From assembly GCF_002531575.1 (NCBI RefSeq), contig NZ_NWTI01000004.1:310001-374000 (forward strand): a stretch of DNA of 64,000 nucleotides. The letters are read 5' to 3'. Shown here one piece after another: positions 40,066 to 49,105 of this stretch. The first letter of the stretch is position 1. Every line of letters starts with the position of its first letter. Both the position numbers and the translations under genes were made by a program. The stretch comes from Bradyrhizobium sp. Y36. Lineage in GTDB: Bacteria > Pseudomonadota > Alphaproteobacteria > Rhizobiales > Xanthobacteraceae. The notes beneath the pieces were generated by a model. The model searched no databases and was not told the origin of the DNA. It was given only the letters and a program-made list of their open reading frames with translations.

Positions 40066-42092
40066 GCTGTTCTTCCCTGGTTCCGACGTGCGATCGAGCG
40101 CCTGGCCGCCTCTGCGATGCTTTGTGGCGTGATGCCGAATTCGCGGTACAGCACCGGCGCCGGCGCCGAGGCGCCGAAGCCGCGCATGCCGACGAACTCG
40201 CCGTCGGCGCCGATCCAGCGATGCCAATCGCCGGCAACGGCCGCCTCGACGCCGACACGCGGCGCGGTGCCGAGCACGGCGGCGCGATAATCGTCCGGCT
40301 GCTCCTCGAACAGGGCGAAGCACGGCGCTGACGCCACGGCCGCACGGATGTGCTCCGTTGCGAGCAAGCGAGCCGCTTCCAGCGCGATCGAGACTTCCGA
40401 GCCGGTTGCGATCAGCGTCACGTCGCGGCCGCCGTCCGGGGAGACGACGAGATAGGCACCGCGCGCGACACGGTTTCGGCCGCGCGCATCGCTGCGGAAG
40501 GTCGGCAGCGCCTGCCGCGACAGGCACAGCACCGACGGACGGCTCTCGGAGCCGAGTGCGCAGTCCCAGGCCTCGAGCGTCTCCACCGCGTCGGCGGGAC
40601 GGAACACCAGCAGGTTCGGAATGACGCGCAGCGCCGCGAGATGCTCGACAGGCTGATGCGTCGGACCATCCTCGCCGAGCCCGATGGAGTCGTGCGTCAT
40701 CACGTGGATGGCGCGCAGCCGCATCAGCGCCGAAAGGCGGATCGCGGGCCGGCTGTAATCGGAGAACGCCAGGAACGTGCCGCCATAGGGGATGAAGCCG
40801 CCATGCAATGCGAGGCCGTTCATCGCGGCGGCCATGCCGTGCTCGCGAATGCCGTAGTGGATGTAGTCGCCGGCGAACGCCCCGCACTTGACCGGAGCTT
40901 GCGTCTTGGCATGCGTGAGGTTCGAATGCGTCAGGTCCGCGGAGCCGCCGACCAGGCCGGGAATGGTCCCGGCGATACCGTCGAGCACCTGTTGCGAGGC
41001 CTGCCGCGTCGCAAGCTTCGGCCGCTCGGACGCGAAACGTTCGCGCAGTTTCGCGGCCGCCAGCGCATAGGCGGCCGGCAGCGCAACGGCCTTGCCCTCG
41101 ACGAACAGATCGCGCTGCTCTGGCGTCGCGCGCTCATAGCGATCGAGCCAGGCGAGACGGTCGACCTGTCCGCGCTGCCCGATCATGCGCCAGGCCTTGA
41201 GCACCGGGATCGGCACCACGAAGGGCTGATAATCCCAGCCCAGCGTGCGGCGCGCCGCCGCGGTCTGCTCGGTCCCGAGCGGCGCGCCATGCACCTTCTC
41301 GGTGCCCTGCCGATCGGGCGCGCCGTAGCCGATGATGGTGCGGCAGGCGATCAGCGACGGCTTTGCGGTCTCCCGCTCCTCCGCAATCGCCTGTGCGACG
41401 GCTTCGGGATCGTGTCCGTCGACGCGGCGCACCGACCAGCCGGAGGCGGCGAAACGCGCGAGTTGATCGTCGGATGTCGCGAGCGAGGTCGGACCGTCGA
41501 TGGAGATGCCGTTGTCGTCGAACAGCACGATCAGGCGGCCGAGCCCGAGATGGCCTGCCAGCGAGATCGCCTCCTGGCTGAGGCCCTCCATCAGGCAGCC
41601 GTCGCCGGCGATGACATAGGTGAAGTGATCGACGAGCCCGTCGCCATGCCGCGCATTGGCCATGCGCTCGGCGAGCGCCATGCCGACTGCCGTCGCGATG
41701 CCCTGCCCCAGCGGCCCCGTCGTGGTCTCGACACCAGGCGTGTGGCCATACTCGGGATGCCCCGGCGTCTTCGAGCCCCATTGCCGGAAGGCCTTGATGT
41801 CGTCGATGCTGACGTCGCCGCCGGTCAGATGCAGCAGCGCATAGAGCAGCATCGAGCCATGGCCCGCCGACAGCACGAAGCGGTCGCGGTCCGGCCAGTT
41901 CGGATGCGCCGAGTCGAATTTGAGGAAGCGCGAGAACAGCACGGTCGCGACGTCGGCCATGCCCATGGGCAGGCCGGGATGCCCCGACTGCGAGGCCTCG
42001 ATGGCATCGACCGCGAGGAAGCGGACGGCGTTGGCGAGATCGTTGTGCGCGACCCTATTGAGGTCGGCTTCGGCATGAACCGAGATGTTCAT
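40062..42092 (-). CDS. cbbT: Transketolase
   Basis: A 676-residue thiamine diphosphate enzyme moving two-carbon ketol units in the regenerative phase. Motifs are [51 protein letters not shown], the ThDP motif [22 protein letters not shown]...[23 protein letters not shown] and [16 protein letters not shown]. The length is normal. It lies 16 nt after cbbP and overlaps cbbG. The gene belongs to the cbb operon. Confidence 0.96.
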   Translation of the reverse strand: MNISVHAEADLNRVAHNDLANAVRFLAVDAIEASQSGHPGLPMGMADVATVLFSRFLKFDSAHPNWPDRDRFVLSAGHGSMLLYALLHLTGGDVSIDDIKAFRQWGSKTPGHPEYGHTPGVETTTGPLGQGIATAVGMALAERMANARHGDGLVDHFTYVIAGDGCLMEGLSQEAISLAGHLGLGRLIVLFDDNGISIDGPTSLATSDDQLARFAASGWSVRRVDGHDPEAVAQAIAEERETAKPSLIACRTIIGYGAPDRQGTEKVHGAPLGTEQTAAARRTLGWDYQPFVVPIPVLKAWRMIGQRGQVDRLAWLDRYERATPEQRDLFVEGKAVALPAAYALAAAKLRERFASERPKLATRQASQQVLDGIAGTIPGLVGGSADLTHSNLTHAKTQAPVKCGAFAGDYIHYGIREHGMAAAMNGLALHGGFIPYGGTFLAFSDYSRPAIRLSALMRLRAIHVMTHDSIGLGEDGPTHQPVEHLAALRVIPNLLVFRPADAVETLEAWDCALGSESRPSVLCLSRQALPTFRSDARGRNRVARGAYLVVSPDGGRDVTLIATGSEVSIALEAARLLATEHIRAAVASAPCFALFEEQPDDYRAAVLGTAPRVGVEAAVAGDWHRWIGADGEFVGMRGFGASAPAPVLYREFGITPQSIAEAARRSIARRNQGRTA

Positions 42093-42108
42093 CGAATTCT
42101 CCCCTTGT

Positions 42109-42984
42109 TCACTTGAGGTTTCGCTTGCGCTCGATGAGCTGCATGATCAGCGGCGTCAGGATCAGCTGCATCGCCAGATCGAGCTTCGCGCCGGGACAGA
42201 CGATCGAGTTCGCGCGCGACATCCAGCTCTGCGGCAGCATCGAGAGCAGATAGGGGAAGTCGATGCCGCGCGGATTCTTGAAGCGGATCACGACCATGGA
42301 TTCGTCGGGCGTCGGGATCCAGCGGGCGACGAATGGATTGGAGGTGTCCACCGTCGGCACGCGCTGGAAGTTGATGTCGGTCTCGGTGAATTGCGGGCAG
42401 ATGTAGTGGATGTAATCGGGCATCCGCCGCAGGATGGTGTCGGTGACGGCCTCGGTCGAATAGCCGCGCGCGCTGCGATCGCGGTGCAGCTTCTGGATCC
42501 ATTCGAGATTAATGACCGGCACGACGCCGATCTTGAGATCGGCATAGCGCGCGACATTGACCTTGTCGGTGACCACGGCGCCGTGCAGGCCCTCGTAGAA
42601 CAGCAGCTCGGAATTTTCCGGCAGCTTCTTCCAATCGGTGAAGGTGCCGGGCGCTGCGCCGTGCAACGCGGACTCTTCGGCATCGTGCACGTAGTGACGC
42701 GTCACCGCCGTGCCGGTCTCGCCGTAGTCGCGAAACGCGCGCTCCAGTTCCTCGAACAGGTTGGTCTCGGGGCTGAAATGGCTGAAATGCTTGTTGCCGC
42801 GCTCGGCCTCCTTGGCCATCTGCGTACGCATCTCGGCGCGGTCATAGCGGTGGAATGCGTCGCCCTCGATGTAGGCGGCGTTGACCTTCTCGCGGAAGAA
42901 TATCTGCTCGAAGGTCTTCTTGACCGAGGTGGTGCCGGCGCCGGAGGAGCCGGTGATCGAGATGATCGGATGCTTCCTGGACAT
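42109..42984 (-). CDS. cbbP: Phosphoribulokinase
   Basis: A 291-residue kinase of the proteobacterial (class I) type. The P-loop is [18 protein letters not shown], followed by [45 protein letters not shown] and [25 protein letters not shown]. It makes ribulose-1,5-bisphosphate for RuBisCO. It lies 12 nt after cbbF and 16 nt before cbbT. Class I enzymes are octameric and activated by NADH in known cases. Confidence 0.97.
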   Translation of the reverse strand: MSRKHPIISITGSSGAGTTSVKKTFEQIFFREKVNAAYIEGDAFHRYDRAEMRTQMAKEAERGNKHFSHFSPETNLFEELERAFRDYGETGTAVTRHYVHDAEESALHGAAPGTFTDWKKLPENSELLFYEGLHGAVVTDKVNVARYADLKIGVVPVINLEWIQKLHRDRSARGYSTEAVTDTILRRMPDYIHYICPQFTETDINFQRVPTVDTSNPFVARWIPTPDESMVVIRFKNPRGIDFPYLLSMLPQSWMSRANSIVCPGAKLDLAMQLILTPLIMQLIERKRNLK

Positions 42985-42996
42985 CGGACGCCCTCC

Positions 42997-44034
42997 TTAC
43001 AGCCGGAAGAATCCGCGCCGCGCGAATAGCGGCGCCGAGACGCTGGCGACGAGCACCGGATCGCAGTGCAGCTCCTCGACGCGCCGCACCTCGTTGCTCG
43101 AGCCCATGATCAGCGGCACGCGCTGGTGCAGGTTTTGCGCCGAGAGATCGAGGACGCGCTCGCGTCCCGTGGTGGCGGAGCCGCCGGCCTGCTCGATGAT
43201 CATGGCCATCGGATGCGCCTCGTAAGTCAGGCGCAGGCGGCCGTCGCCATAGCCGGGGCGCGCATCGGAGGGATAAAGGAACACACCGCCGCGGGTGAGG
43301 ATGCGATAGGCCTCGGCGACCAGCGAGCCGACCCAACGCATGTTGAAATCGTGGTTGGCCGGACCTTCGACGCCGGCGAGGCACTCGTCGATGAAGGCGC
43401 GCACCGGCGGATCCCAGTGCCGGCGGTTCGAGGCGTTGATCGCGAATTCCTCGCAGGTCTCTGCGATCTGCACGCCGCTGCGCGCGAGGCGGAAGCAGCC
43501 CGCCTTGCGGTCGAGCGTGAAGATGTCGACGCCCTCGCCGAGCGTCAGCACCAGCGAGGTCTGCGGGCCGTAGGTGACGAAGCCTGCCGCAAGCTGCGCC
43601 GAGCCGCGCTGATGGAAGGCGAGCGACAGGTCGTCGGGCGCGGGCAGGATCGAGAAGATCGTGCCGACGGTCATGTTGATGTCGATGTTGGAGGAGCCGT
43701 CGAGCGGATCGATCGCGATGCAGATGCGGCCCTCGCGGTCGCCGATCTGGGCCTCGCGCATCTCTTCCGACGCCAGCGCCGCGATCGGCAGCTTGCCCAG
43801 GCAGCGGCGCAGGATCGCGTCGGCCTGGACGTCGAGGTCGCGCTGGACGTCGCCGTCGCTGTTGCGCCCCGTGGTCAGGCCTGAGGCATCGGCGAGATCG
43901 CCGGTGGCGATGAGGTCAGCGATCTCGATGGCCGCCGCGGCGATGGCGTCGACCGCGGCCGCCACAGCCAGCGCGTGCGGCGCGGTCTCGGAATACCGTT
44001 GAAGGTGATCGTCCAGCCTGAGTTGCCCGGTCAT
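42997..44034 (-). CDS. cbbF: Class I fructose-1,6-bisphosphatase
   Basis: A 345-residue phosphatase, first gene of the cbb operon. The metal and substrate site is [25 protein letters not shown], with NDF-like [47 protein letters not shown] and [15 protein letters not shown]. It hydrolyses fructose-1,6-bisphosphate and probably sedoheptulose-1,7-bisphosphate. ATG at 44034 gives the usual N-terminus ([11 protein letters not shown]). An in-frame ATG at 44067 next to AGGGGAGGGA would add 11 residues. It is divergent from cbbR. Confidence 0.95.
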   Translation of the reverse strand: MTGQLRLDDHLQRYSETAPHALAVAAAVDAIAAAAIEIADLIATGDLADASGLTTGRNSDGDVQRDLDVQADAILRRCLGKLPIAALASEEMREAQIGDREGRICIAIDPLDGSSNIDINMTVGTIFSILPAPDDLSLAFHQRGSAQLAAGFVTYGPQTSLVLTLGEGVDIFTLDRKAGCFRLARSGVQIAETCEEFAINASNRRHWDPPVRAFIDECLAGVEGPANHDFNMRWVGSLVAEAYRILTRGGVFLYPSDARPGYGDGRLRLTYEAHPMAMIIEQAGGSATTGRERVLDLSAQNLHQRVPLIMGSSNEVRRVEELHCDPVLVASVSAPLFARRGFFRL

Positions 44035-44130
44035 CTGCGTCCATCCCCTGTGCCGGCGCGCATCCATTCCCTCCCCTCTGGAGGTCGGTAGCGATCAGTC
44101 CCGGCATCAGGAGATTGACAGGGGCAGCTT

Positions 44131-44149
44131 AATAAGGAAAATTTCTATT
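44131..44149. promoter_or_regulatory. Candidate CbbR (LysR-type) operator
   Basis: AATA-N11-TATT inside an AT-rich stretch (TTAATAAGGAAAATTTCTATT) between cbbF and cbbR. LysR regulators bind T-N11-A palindromes, and this one lies just before the cbbR start, as is usual for CbbR autoregulation. Confidence 0.5.
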
Positions 44150-44153
44150 CATA

Positions 44154-45131
44154 ATGAGCGTCAAAGATTTTTCTTATAATGGCTCCAGCCATGCGGCGGC
44201 CCAGCTCCGGCATTTGACGATCCGGCAGCTGCGCTCGCTCGCGGCGCTCTCGGCCAAGGGCAGCGTGACGGCGGCGTCCGGCCATCTCGGGCTGACCCAG
44301 CCGGCCGTGACCCAGCAACTCCGCCAGCTTCAGGACCTTGCCGGCCTGCCGCTGGTGCAGCGGACTGGCGACGGCATGCTGCTGACCGAGGCGGGCAAGG
44401 AGGTGCTGGCGCTGGCCGAGCGGGTCGAGGCCGCCATCACGGACTGCCAGGGCGCGCTCGATCTGCTGGCGGGACGGACCGGCGGCACGGTGCATCTCGG
44501 CGCGGTCTCGACCGCCAAATATTTCGTGCCGCATGCGATCGCGGCGTTCTCCAAGCGCTACCCCAAGATCGAGATCAAGCTGACCATCGGCAATCGCGAG
44601 GAAATCCGCGAGGCCATGCACGGCTACGACCTCGATTTCGCGGTGATGGGTCGGCCACCGGCCGACGTCACCGTCGATGTGCGCCAGCTCGGGCGCAATC
44701 CGCACATCATCGTCGCGCGCAAGGGGCACTGGCTGGAGAAGGATTCCGGCCTCAACCTCACCGACCTCGTGCACGAGACCTTCCTCACCCGCGAACCCGG
44801 CTCGGGCACGCGGACGCTGATGGAGGGCATGTTCCAGCGCTCCGATCTCGAGCCGATCATCGGCATGGAGATGAGCAGCAACGAGACCATCAAGCAGGCG
44901 GTGATCGCCGGGCTCGGCATCGCCTTCATCTCGGCTCACACGGTGGCGCATGAACTCGCGGAAGGCCGCCTCGTCGTGCTCGACGTCGCGGGCCTGCCGA
45001 TCGTGCGGCAATGGTACGTGATCCGCCGCAGCGACAAGGTGCTGCTGCCGCCGGCGCAGGCGATGTTCGATTTTCTGGGCTCGGAAGGGGCGAACTATCT
45101 GCCCGACGTGCCGGAGTTCGGAGGACGCTAG
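44154..45131 (+). CDS. cbbR: LysR-type activator of the cbb operon
   Basis: A 325-residue LTTR. The winged HTH (about 18-80) contains LRHLTIRQLRSLAALSAKGSVTAASGHLGLTQPAVTQQLRQLQDLAGLPLVQRT. The effector domain (about 105-310) contains VHLGAVSTAKYFVPHAIAAFSKRYPKIEIKLTIGNREEI, GRPPADV and FLTREPGSGTRTLME, typical of CbbR. In related bacteria it activates cbb transcription in response to RuBP, PEP or NADPH. It is divergent from cbbF. No ribosome-binding site is visible before ATG 44154, so the mRNA may be leaderless or the start may differ. Confidence 0.93.
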   Translation: MSVKDFSYNGSSHAAAQLRHLTIRQLRSLAALSAKGSVTAASGHLGLTQPAVTQQLRQLQDLAGLPLVQRTGDGMLLTEAGKEVLALAERVEAAITDCQGALDLLAGRTGGTVHLGAVSTAKYFVPHAIAAFSKRYPKIEIKLTIGNREEIREAMHGYDLDFAVMGRPPADVTVDVRQLGRNPHIIVARKGHWLEKDSGLNLTDLVHETFLTREPGSGTRTLMEGMFQRSDLEPIIGMEMSSNETIKQAVIAGLGIAFISAHTVAHELAEGRLVVLDVAGLPIVRQWYVIRRSDKVLLPPAQAMFDFLGSEGANYLPDVPEFGGR

Positions 45132-45142
45132 TCCGCCGGCAC

Positions 45143-45235
45143 TCAGCTCATCAGCTTCATCGCGACGGTCGCCGCCAGGATCACGATGATCTGGAGCAGG
45201 CGCTCCGTCGTGAAGATGCGGTTGAACGTGGTCAT
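45143..45235 (-). CDS. Possible 30-aa single-span peptide
   Basis: MTTFNRIFTTERLLQIIVILAATVAMKLMS: an amphipathic start and one membrane helix. The ribosome-binding site is weak (CGGGGCAAGCG). It converges on cbbR with 11 nt between the stops. The composition is that of a membrane microprotein, but coding status rests on hydrophobic pattern only. Confidence 0.3.
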   Translation of the reverse strand: MTTFNRIFTTERLLQIIVILAATVAMKLMS

Positions 45236-45360
45236 CGCTTGCCCCGGCCGAGGTGAAGGAGGTTTCGATCGGCCCGTTGCTAGCACAGACGCTCCGCCAG
45301 ACAACTCCGTAATTGCCACGGGACCCGCATGCCGTTCGCCTGTTGCAAGCGGACCGCACC

Positions 45361-46257
45361 TCACGCGCTCCCCTGCAGGCGATCGTTCCACCATGCGAGG
45401 GTGCGGGCGACCCCTTCCTCGAATCCGACGAGCGGCAGGCCTGCTGTCACCTCGCGAAGGCGGCTGATATCGGCGGCAAGGATCGGCTCGGCATCGACGC
45501 CCGTTGCATCGACGGCGCCGAACCTCACCAGATGACGCGGCTCGAGGAGACCCGCGACATGCTCGATCACGCTGCGCAGGCTGCGCACGTCGCCGCTGGC
45601 GAGATTGACGACGCCGGCGAGCCCGCTGTCGAGCACGGCGGCGATCATCTGCGCGAGATCGTCGACATAGACGAAGTCGCGCAGTTGGCCGCCATGCGAA
45701 CAGTCGAAGCCCCGTCCGGCTCGAAGGCTCCGGATCAGCGAGGGAATGAGGCGCGGCTCCGCCTCGTGCGGACCGAACGGGACAAACACGCGGCCCCAGG
45801 CGGCGCCCGCCGCGACATAGGCTTCGCCCGTCGCGAGCTTGGCCTGTCCGTACCATGTCGTCGGACGGCACGGGCTCGCACTCTCTTCGCACGGGCCGTT
45901 CTGCGGTCCGTATTCGAGGCCGCTTCCGATGCCGAGGATGCGGCTGGTGCCGCAGGCTCGCGCGCGCTCGAGCAGGTCGATGCTTGCTTCCGCCCACAGC
46001 CGATTGACGGGATCCTCCCGATAACGGCCCGGCCGCGCTTCCCAGGCGAGATGGACGAGATGCGTCGGCCGCGCTGCGCAGAGCGCATGCGCACGGCCGG
46101 CTTCGGTGAGGAGATCGGCCGCGTGCCACCTCACGCCCGGCGTCGCCGGTTGCGCCGTGTGCGCGATGCCATGGACCTCGAAGCCGCGCCCCGCCAGCAC
46201 AGGCAGCAGCGCACGGCCGATGAATCCGGACGCGCCCGTGACCAAGACCCGCTTCAT
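45361..46257 (-). CDS. NAD-dependent epimerase/dehydratase (extended SDR)
   Basis: A 298-residue extended SDR: Rossmann motif VLVTGASGFIGRALLPVLAGRG, LVHLAWEA, Ser in ILGIGSGLEYG, the catalytic pair Tyr/Lys in TWYGQAKLA, and DFVYVDDLAQMIAAVLD. It acts on a nucleotide sugar, plausibly a dTDP-4-keto-sugar reductase or epimerase, given that its start overlaps the stop of the RmlC-like gene by 4 bp. The group probably makes a modified sugar for LPS or exopolysaccharide. Confidence 0.85.
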   Translation of the reverse strand: MKRVLVTGASGFIGRALLPVLAGRGFEVHGIAHTAQPATPGVRWHAADLLTEAGRAHALCAARPTHLVHLAWEARPGRYREDPVNRLWAEASIDLLERARACGTSRILGIGSGLEYGPQNGPCEESASPCRPTTWYGQAKLATGEAYVAAGAAWGRVFVPFGPHEAEPRLIPSLIRSLRAGRGFDCSHGGQLRDFVYVDDLAQMIAAVLDSGLAGVVNLASGDVRSLRSVIEHVAGLLEPRHLVRFGAVDATGVDAEPILAADISRLREVTAGLPLVGFEEGVARTLAWWNDRLQGSA

Positions 46258-46778
46258 GCGAGATACGGCAGAGCGCGGTCGCGCGCGGACAGGATCGGAT
46301 CGGGCAGCGGCCAGGCGATCGCCAGCGACGGATCGTCCCAGCGAACGCCGGCCGCACCTTGCGCGTCATAGGGCACGTCGATGAAGTACATCAACTCGGT
46401 CGCATCGACGAGCGTCTGGAAACCGTGCGCGCATCCGGCAGGGATGAACACGGCGTTGCCGCGGTCGGCGGTGAGCTCGACCGCGCACCATTGCCCATAG
46501 GTCGGCAGCGATCGGCGCAGATCGACGATCACGTCGAAGGCACGGCCGGCGACGCAGCGCACCAGCTTCGCCTCCGGCCGGCTGGCCTGGTGATGCAGAC
46601 CGCGAAGGGTGCCGGCGCGTTCGTTGCGGGACAGACTGACTTGCGCGAAATGCGTCGGCAGTCCCTGCGCCGCGAAGGCCTCGGTATCGAACAGCCGGGC
46701 GAACGACCCGCGCGCATCAAGCTCGGGCTCGATGCCGATTTCGACCACGCCTGGCAGAGGCAATGCAGTGAACCTCAT
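46254..46778 (-). CDS. dTDP-4-dehydrorhamnose 3,5-epimerase-like protein
   Basis: A 174-residue cupin of the RmlC/RfbC family: DARGSFARLFDTEAF, QVSLSRNERAGTLRGLHHQ (catalytic His in GLHHQ), AKLVRCVAGRAFDVIVDLR, FIPAGCAHGFQTL and the Tyr in ELMYFIDVPYD. It epimerises dTDP-4-keto-6-deoxyhexose at C3 and/or C5. It is translated together with the following epimerase (ATGA overlap) and is divergent from a sugar C-methyltransferase-type gene. rmlA and rmlB are not in the window. Confidence 0.88.
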   Translation of the reverse strand: MRFTALPLPGVVEIGIEPELDARGSFARLFDTEAFAAQGLPTHFAQVSLSRNERAGTLRGLHHQASRPEAKLVRCVAGRAFDVIVDLRRSLPTYGQWCAVELTADRGNAVFIPAGCAHGFQTLVDATELMYFIDVPYDAQGAAGVRWDDPSLAIAWPLPDPILSARDRALPYLA

Positions 46779-46930
46779 CTCGCCCCTCCGCGCCGCGACG
46801 CCGCCGTTGCGAACCTCCGTTCACCCGAACGCCTTTTCGGTTGCATCATGCGCAACCTTGTCGGAGTTTCCGTCGCTTGTGGGAATTCACTAACAGCCGC
46901 GACAGGGCGGCACAACGGGACGATCCGGTC

Positions 46931-48163
46931 ATGCACGGGCATCGATGCCGCTTCTGCGCGCGGGAGCTCGACGAGACCTTCGTCGATCTCGGCCTGTCGC
47001 CCCTGGCGAATTCCTATTTGCCGCCGGAGCGCGCGAATGCCACCGAGCCGGCCTATCCGCTGCATGCCCGCGTCTGCCGCGCTTGCGGGCTGGTGCAGCT
47101 GCCGCAATTCGAGCCTGCGGCCAGCATCTTCGACCAGTACCTGTATTATTCCTCCTATTCCGAGAGCTGGCTGCTGCATGCGGAGAGCTATGCCGCCGAC
47201 ATGATCGCCCGCGCGAGGCTCGGCACCGGATCCGAGGTGATCGAGATCGCCAGCAATGACGGATATCTGCTGCAGTATTTTCAGCGCGCCGGCATCGGCG
47301 CGCTCGGGATCGAGCCGGCCGGCGGCCCGGCAGCCGCTGCGATCGCCAAGGGCATTCCGACCCGCATCTGCTATTTCGGCCGCGATGCCGCCGCGGCGCT
47401 CTGCGCCGAAGGCCACAGGCCCGCACTGATCGTCGCCAACAACGTGCTGCCGCACATCCCCGACATCAACGATTTCGTCGCGGGCCTGCGCATTCTTCTG
47501 CCCGACAACGGACGTGCGACGCTGGAGCTTCCGCATCTGCTGCATCTGATCGAGGGGATCCAGTTCGACACGATCTATCACGAGCACCTCTCGTACTTCT
47601 CGCTCGCGACCCTCGAGACGGTGTTTCGCGCACATGCGTTGCGCGTCTTCGACGTGGAGGAATTGCCGACCCACGGCGGTTCGCTGCGCCTGCATGTCTG
47701 CACTGAAACGGCGGCCCACAGCCCCTCGCCTGCGCTCGCGCAATTGCGCCGGCGCGAGGCCGTCGCAGGGCTCGACCGGCCCGCGATCTCCAGTGATTTC
47801 CGGACCAAGGTGGCGGCGAAGCGCGAGATGATCCGCGACTTTCTCGTCGCGGCGCGGCGCGCGGGCAAGACGGTGCTCGGCTATGGCGCGCCGGCCAAGG
47901 GCAATACGCTGCTGAATTATTGCGGCATCACGCGCGAACTGATTCCGTTTACCGTGGACCGCAATCCGCACAAGCAGGGCCTGCTGCTGCCGGGATCGCA
48001 TCTGCCGATCCGCGATCCCGCCGCCCTGATCGCGGCCAGGCCCGATTACGTCTTCATCCTGCCGTGGAATCTGAAGGACGAGATCATCGACCAGCTGGCG
48101 GAGATTCGCGCCTGGGGCGGACAGTTCGTGGTGCCCGCGCCCGATCTCACGATCATATCGTGA
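46931..48163 (+). CDS. Sugar C-methyltransferase-like SAM enzyme (TylCIII/NovU type)
   Basis: A 410-residue protein with three parts. The N-terminal zinc-binding domain has four Cys (CRFC and CRACG, residues 6-60; FVDLGLSPLANSYL). The SAM-binding domain has EVIEIASNDGYLLQYF, GIGALGIEPAGG and PHLLHLIEGIQFDTIYHEHLSYFS. The C-terminal Methyltransf_14 domain has GKTVLGYGAPAKGNTLLNYCG and VPAPDLTI. Enzymes of this type add a methyl group to C3 or C5 of dTDP-4-keto sugars. With the divergent RmlC-like and SDR genes it forms a small deoxysugar set. ATG at 46931 is chosen for the conserved MHGHRCRFC start. Confidence 0.87.
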   Translation: MHGHRCRFCARELDETFVDLGLSPLANSYLPPERANATEPAYPLHARVCRACGLVQLPQFEPAASIFDQYLYYSSYSESWLLHAESYAADMIARARLGTGSEVIEIASNDGYLLQYFQRAGIGALGIEPAGGPAAAAIAKGIPTRICYFGRDAAAALCAEGHRPALIVANNVLPHIPDINDFVAGLRILLPDNGRATLELPHLLHLIEGIQFDTIYHEHLSYFSLATLETVFRAHALRVFDVEELPTHGGSLRLHVCTETAAHSPSPALAQLRRREAVAGLDRPAISSDFRTKVAAKREMIRDFLVAARRAGKTVLGYGAPAKGNTLLNYCGITRELIPFTVDRNPHKQGLLLPGSHLPIRDPAALIAARPDYVFILPWNLKDEIIDQLAEIRAWGGQFVVPAPDLTIIS

Positions 48164-48177
48164 GCGATGGTTAACGA

Positions 48178-48387
48178 TCAGGCGGCGAGCGAAGCGGCGT
48201 AGTCCATGCGCGATGCGAAATAGGCTTCCAGCTCCGACAGCGCCCGCGCCTCCCAATCCTGCGCCTGCTCCAGAAGCGACCAGCTCTGGCCCGGGCGGAA
48301 CGCCGCGGTCTGGCGATAGAGCGATGCGATGCCGCGATAGCGACGCACGTTCTCCAGGATGGCCTGACCGCTGATTTGGCCGTTCAT
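48178..48387 (-). CDS. Small hypothetical protein (69 aa), ENVRRYR family
   Basis: MNGQISGQAILENVRRYRGIASLYRQTAAFRPGQSWSLLEQAQDWEARALSELEAYFASRM and a short tail. It is paralogous to the 70-aa protein at 30653. It is an all-helical soluble protein of unknown function. GAGGGAG lies upstream of the ATG. It converges on the methyltransferase gene with a 14-nt gap. Confidence 0.7.
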   Translation of the reverse strand: MNGQISGQAILENVRRYRGIASLYRQTAAFRPGQSWSLLEQAQDWEARALSELEAYFASRMDYAASLAA

Positions 48388-48525
48388 GTCCGAAAACTCC
48401 CTCGTCATTCCCGGGGGAGAAACTGCGGCCAAATCTTTTTCGAAAAGTTAGCGGCGCGCGGCAAGCGCGCGGATGGTTGCCGGACTGTTGCGCGCAGGCA
48501 ACGCGCGACGCCGCGCAGGGGCGAT

Positions 48526-48945
48526 CTATTGTGGATTCGTTGCTGCGCTCTCGCCCGGAGGCTTCAGCCCGCCGCGGCTGATGATGCTCATCGTCTCGCG
48601 GCAAAGATCGGCAAGGCCGATCAGCAGCACGGCCAGCAGGCAGAACAGATTGATGGAATCGGTATTCGCGCTGGACAGCGCGGCGAACTCGAAGAAGGGC
48701 GGAATGAACGCCCACCACACCAATGGAATGGTGAGCAGAGCGGCAAATCCCGCCGCCGGCGTGCCCGCAACGATGCCGAGCACGAACAGGCCGGGCAGGA
48801 ACGCTGCAAAATAGAGGTTTGCGCCGAGCGCGACGCAGATGCCCTGAAACACGGCCGACACTGCGACAACGACGCTTCCGAGCAGAAACGCCTGCCACGA
48901 CCATGGCCGTACCCGCGGTACGCCAAACAGCCCCGCACGCCTCAT
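48526..48945 (-). CDS. DUF4118-like four-helix membrane protein
   Basis: A 139-residue membrane protein with four hydrophobic segments (QAFLLGSVVVAVSAVFQGICVAL, LYFAAFLPGLFVLGIVAGTPAAGFAALLTIPLVWWAFIPP, INLFCLLAVLLIGLADL). The layout AAFLPGLFVLGIVAGTPAAGFAALL resembles the DUF4118 membrane domain found before some HWE sensor kinases, but no kinase part follows. It could be a free-standing sensor half or a remnant of one. Function unknown. Confidence 0.65.
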   Translation of the reverse strand: MRRAGLFGVPRVRPWSWQAFLLGSVVVAVSAVFQGICVALGANLYFAAFLPGLFVLGIVAGTPAAGFAALLTIPLVWWAFIPPFFEFAALSSANTDSINLFCLLAVLLIGLADLCRETMSIISRGGLKPPGESAATNPQ

Positions 48946-49105
48946 CAGCCTCCCCCTGCCGCCCGTTAACCGGGCTCGCTTGAGACGAAAGTACTACAAC
49001 CGCAAGCAAACCGCGAGATGGAAATTGCGGCACCCGAGGCCTCGCAGGGTCTCGTGGCCCGGTCTTGGTAAACAGCCGCATCGCAGCATTCTGCCGGGCC
49101 GGCGA

